Below, piece after piece: positions 3,933-5,834 of a stretch of DNA of 5,834 bases (the stretch's first letter is position 1; each line of letters opens with the position of its first letter). The position numbers were made by a program, and so were the translations under genes. Source of the DNA: Gammaproteobacteria bacterium. Its GTDB lineage: Bacteria > Pseudomonadota > Gammaproteobacteria > Natronospirales > REEB76. Where the stretch lies: contig DAHVFI010000116.1 of the NCBI GenBank assembly GCA_027317045.1, positions 1 to 5,834 of the forward strand, given 5' to 3'. The notes beneath the pieces were generated by a model. That model was given only the letters and a program-made list of their open reading frames with translations. It had not been told where the DNA came from and ran no database searches.

Positions 3933-5834
3933 ATGGCTTATTCATTCACCGAAAAGAAACGTATCCGCAAGGATTTTGGCAAGCGTGCGAGCGTGCTCGA
4001 CGTGCCTTATCTTCTGGCCATCCAGCTTGAATCCTATCGCCAGTTTCTGCAAGTGGACAAGCCGCCTCGGGAACGCCTTGAGGAAGGTCTGCACGCCGCC
4101 TTCAAATCCGTATTCCCCATCACCAGTTATTCGGGTAATGCGGCACTGGAGTACGTGGAGTACAAACTTGGCGAGCCGCCGTTCGACGAGAAAGAGTGCA
4201 TTATGCGCGGCCTTACCTACGCGGCGCCGCTACGGGTATTGGTGCGCCTCGCGCTGTACGACAAGGAAGCACCGCTGGAAAACCGCCGTCCCAAGGAAGT
4301 GAAGGAGCAGGAAGTGTACATGGGCGAACTGCCGCTCATGACCGGCAACGGCACTTTCATTATCAACGGCACCGAGCGCGTCATCGTATCCCAATTGCAC
4401 CGGTCGCCCGGCGTGTTCTTCGACCACGACAAGGGTAAAACCCATTCGTCGGGAAAACTGCTGTTTTCCGCGCGCGTGATTCCCTACCGCGGTTCGTGGC
4501 TGGATTTCGAATTCGACCCCAAGGACTGCGTGTTCGTGCGCATAGACCGGCGCCGCAAACTGCCGGCGACCATTCTGCTGCGTGCCCTCGGCTACAACGA
4601 CACGCAGATACTCGAACTGTTCTTTGAGAGCAATACTTTCCATCTCAGCAAAGACGGCATCACCCTGGATCTGGTGCCGGAACGTTTACGCGGCGAGACC
4701 GCCGCCTTCGACATCAAGATCAAGAACAAAGTGCTGGTGGAGGAAGGCCGGCGCGTGACCGCGCGCCACATTCGCGAATTGGAAAAGGCCGAAGTGCAAT
4801 CCTTGACGGTGCCGGCAGAATACCTGGCCGGTAAAATCCTGGCTCACGACGTAGTGCAGATTCCCACGGGCGAACTTCTGGGCAAGGCCAACGAAGAGCT
4901 CACCACCGAAAAGGTGGGGCAATTCATCAAGGCCAGCGTCAAGGAAATCCGAACTCTGTTCACCAACGATCTGGACAAAGGCCCTTATATTTCCAGCACC
5001 CTGCGCGTGGATCCCAGCAGAACGCCGTTCGAGGCGCTGGTGGAAATCTACCGCATGATGCGACCCGGCGAGCCGCCCACCAAGGATGCGGCCGAGACCT
5101 TATTCCATAATCTGTTCTTTACGCTGGAACGCTACGATCTGTCGGTTGTGGGGCGCATGAAATTCAATCGCCGCGTGGGCCGCGAAGCCATCACCGGCCC
5201 GGGCGTGCTCTATGACGGCATGTATTTCAGCCAGCGCCAGGATGTGGCCTGCAAGAAGCTGTTCAAGGAACTGGCCAAGAGCTCGGATATTGTTGATGCC
5301 CTCAGAGTGCTGCTCAACATCCGCAACGGCAATGGCACAGTGGATGATATTGACCATCTCGGCAATCGCCGCGTGCGCTCCGTGGGCGAAATGGCGGAGA
5401 ATGTGTTCCGCATCGGCCTGGTGCGCGTGGAACGCGCCGTGAAGGAGCGCTTGGCGCTGGCGGAATCCGAAGGACTCATGCCCCAGGAACTCATCAATGC
5501 CAAGCCCGTGTCGGCCGCCATTCGTGAATTCTTCGGCTCCTCGCAGCTGTCACAGTTCATGGACCAGAACAATCCGCTTTCGGAAGTCACTCACAAGCGC
5601 CGTGTCTCGGCGCTTGGTCCCGGCGGGTTGACCCGTGAGCGCGCCGGTTTCGAGGTGCGCGACGTGCACCCGACTCATTACGGCCGTGTGTGCCCCATCG
5701 AAACGCCGGAAGGCCCGAACATCGGCCTCATCAATTCGCTGTCGGTGTACGCGCGTACCAACGACTATGGCTTTTTGGAGACTCCCTACCGCAAGGTAGT
5801 GAACGGCAAAGTAACCGACGAGATTATTTATCTG
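3933..5834 (+). CDS. rpoB: DNA-directed RNA polymerase beta subunit, N-terminal part (partial, runs off the right edge)
   Basis: The first 634 codons of the catalytic beta subunit are present, a little under half of the usual 1,340-1,390, open at the right edge. The ATG at 3933 follows GAGG (3921-3924) and begins MAYSFTEKKRIRKDFGKR, as in E. coli; GTG at 3930 is an unlikely alternative. Seen in order: GNGTFIINGTERVIVSQLHR (138-157), YRMMRPGEPP, DDIDHLGNRR, the rifampicin pocket from about 535 (GSSQLSQFMDQNN) to 565 (SALGPGG), and ETPEGPNIGLIN at 590-601. Pocket residues equal to E. coli Q513, F514, D516, H526, R529 and S531 (here Q541, F542, D544, H554, R557, S559) are the sensitive type. Residue numbers run 28 ahead of E. 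coli, mainly from an insert at 427-451. Confidence 0.98.
   Translation, partial: MAYSFTEKKRIRKDFGKRASVLDVPYLLAIQLESYRQFLQVDKPPRERLEEGLHAAFKSVFPITSYSGNAALEYVEYKLGEPPFDEKECIMRGLTYAAPLRVLVRLALYDKEAPLENRRPKEVKEQEVYMGELPLMTGNGTFIINGTERVIVSQLHRSPGVFFDHDKGKTHSSGKLLFSARVIPYRGSWLDFEFDPKDCVFVRIDRRRKLPATILLRALGYNDTQILELFFESNTFHLSKDGITLDLVPERLRGETAAFDIKIKNKVLVEEGRRVTARHIRELEKAEVQSLTVPAEYLAGKILAHDVVQIPTGELLGKANEELTTEKVGQFIKASVKEIRTLFTNDLDKGPYISSTLRVDPSRTPFEALVEIYRMMRPGEPPTKDAAETLFHNLFFTLERYDLSVVGRMKFNRRVGREAITGPGVLYDGMYFSQRQDVACKKLFKELAKSSDIVDALRVLLNIRNGNGTVDDIDHLGNRRVRSVGEMAENVFRIGLVRVERAVKERLALAESEGLMPQELINAKPVSAAIREFFGSSQLSQFMDQNNPLSEVTHKRRVSALGPGGLTRERAGFEVRDVHPTHYGRVCPIETPEGPNIGLINSLSVYARTNDYGFLETPYRKVVNGKVTDEIIYL
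5211..5285 (+). other. Short in-frame insert in RpoB relative to E. coli
   Basis: Residues 427-451, from YDGMYFS to LAKSS, replace about 3 residues of E. coli RpoB between the conserved ITGPGVL (420-426) and DIVDALRVLLNIRNG (452-466), a net gain of about 22. The segment is hydrophilic with a likely helix (KKLFKELAKSS, 441-451). I recall similar sequence in xanthomonad RpoB proteins, so it may mark a lineage. Comparison is from memory. Confidence 0.65.

Noticed and set aside
3776..4030. Plus-strand open frame of 84 codons spanning the attenuator and the start of rpoB
   Set aside because: It runs through a terminator hairpin and overlaps rpoB in another frame. It has no ribosome binding site of note, and the product resembles no known leader peptide.

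Overview
The window is a stretch of the conserved bacterial translation and transcription gene cluster, read entirely on the + strand: tuf (3' end) - tRNA-Trp - secE - nusG - rplK - rplA - rplJ - rplL - rpoB (5' part). Protein sequence and gene order point to a gammaproteobacterium of moderately high GC. EF-Tu, L11, L7/L12 and RpoB are very close to E. coli as I remember those sequences. SecE is the three-helix form. The tuf - tRNA-Trp - secE order is common in gammaproteobacteria. A short insert in RpoB and the style of the palindromic repeats recall Xanthomonadales or Chromatiales relatives, but I cannot fix the family from memory.

Layout. 1-154 is the end of tuf. 155-239 is a short spacer with an imperfect hairpin. 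240-315 is tRNA-Trp(CCA) with an encoded CCA end. secE (350-727) and nusG (731-1264) are 3 bases apart. The 115-base nusG-rplK gap holds a REP-like palindromic repeat and a candidate L1 operator. rplK (1380-1811) and rplA (1812-2507) abut with no gap. The 294-base rplA-rplJ gap holds a second copy of the repeat, then a recognisable L10 mRNA leader. rplJ (2802-3329, GTG start) and rplL (3368-3742) follow. The 190-base rplL-rpoB gap holds a strong intrinsic terminator hairpin (partial attenuator) and further hairpins. rpoB (3933 onward) is open at the right edge after 634 codons.

Together the genes supply the elongation factor, a tRNA, the SecYEG small subunit, the NusG transcription factor, the L11/L1/L10/L12 proteins of the ribosomal stalks and the RNA polymerase beta subunit. 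Expected control is autogenous: L1 on rplKA, L10-L12 on rplJL, and attenuation between rplL and rpoB. The sequence shows plausible RNA elements for all three.

I see no mobile element, CRISPR array, defence system or unknown gene. The locus is housekeeping. The points worth a second look are the paired repeats inside an essential operon, the leader RNA structures, an extra repeat in the L12-binding helix of L10, and the RpoB insert.
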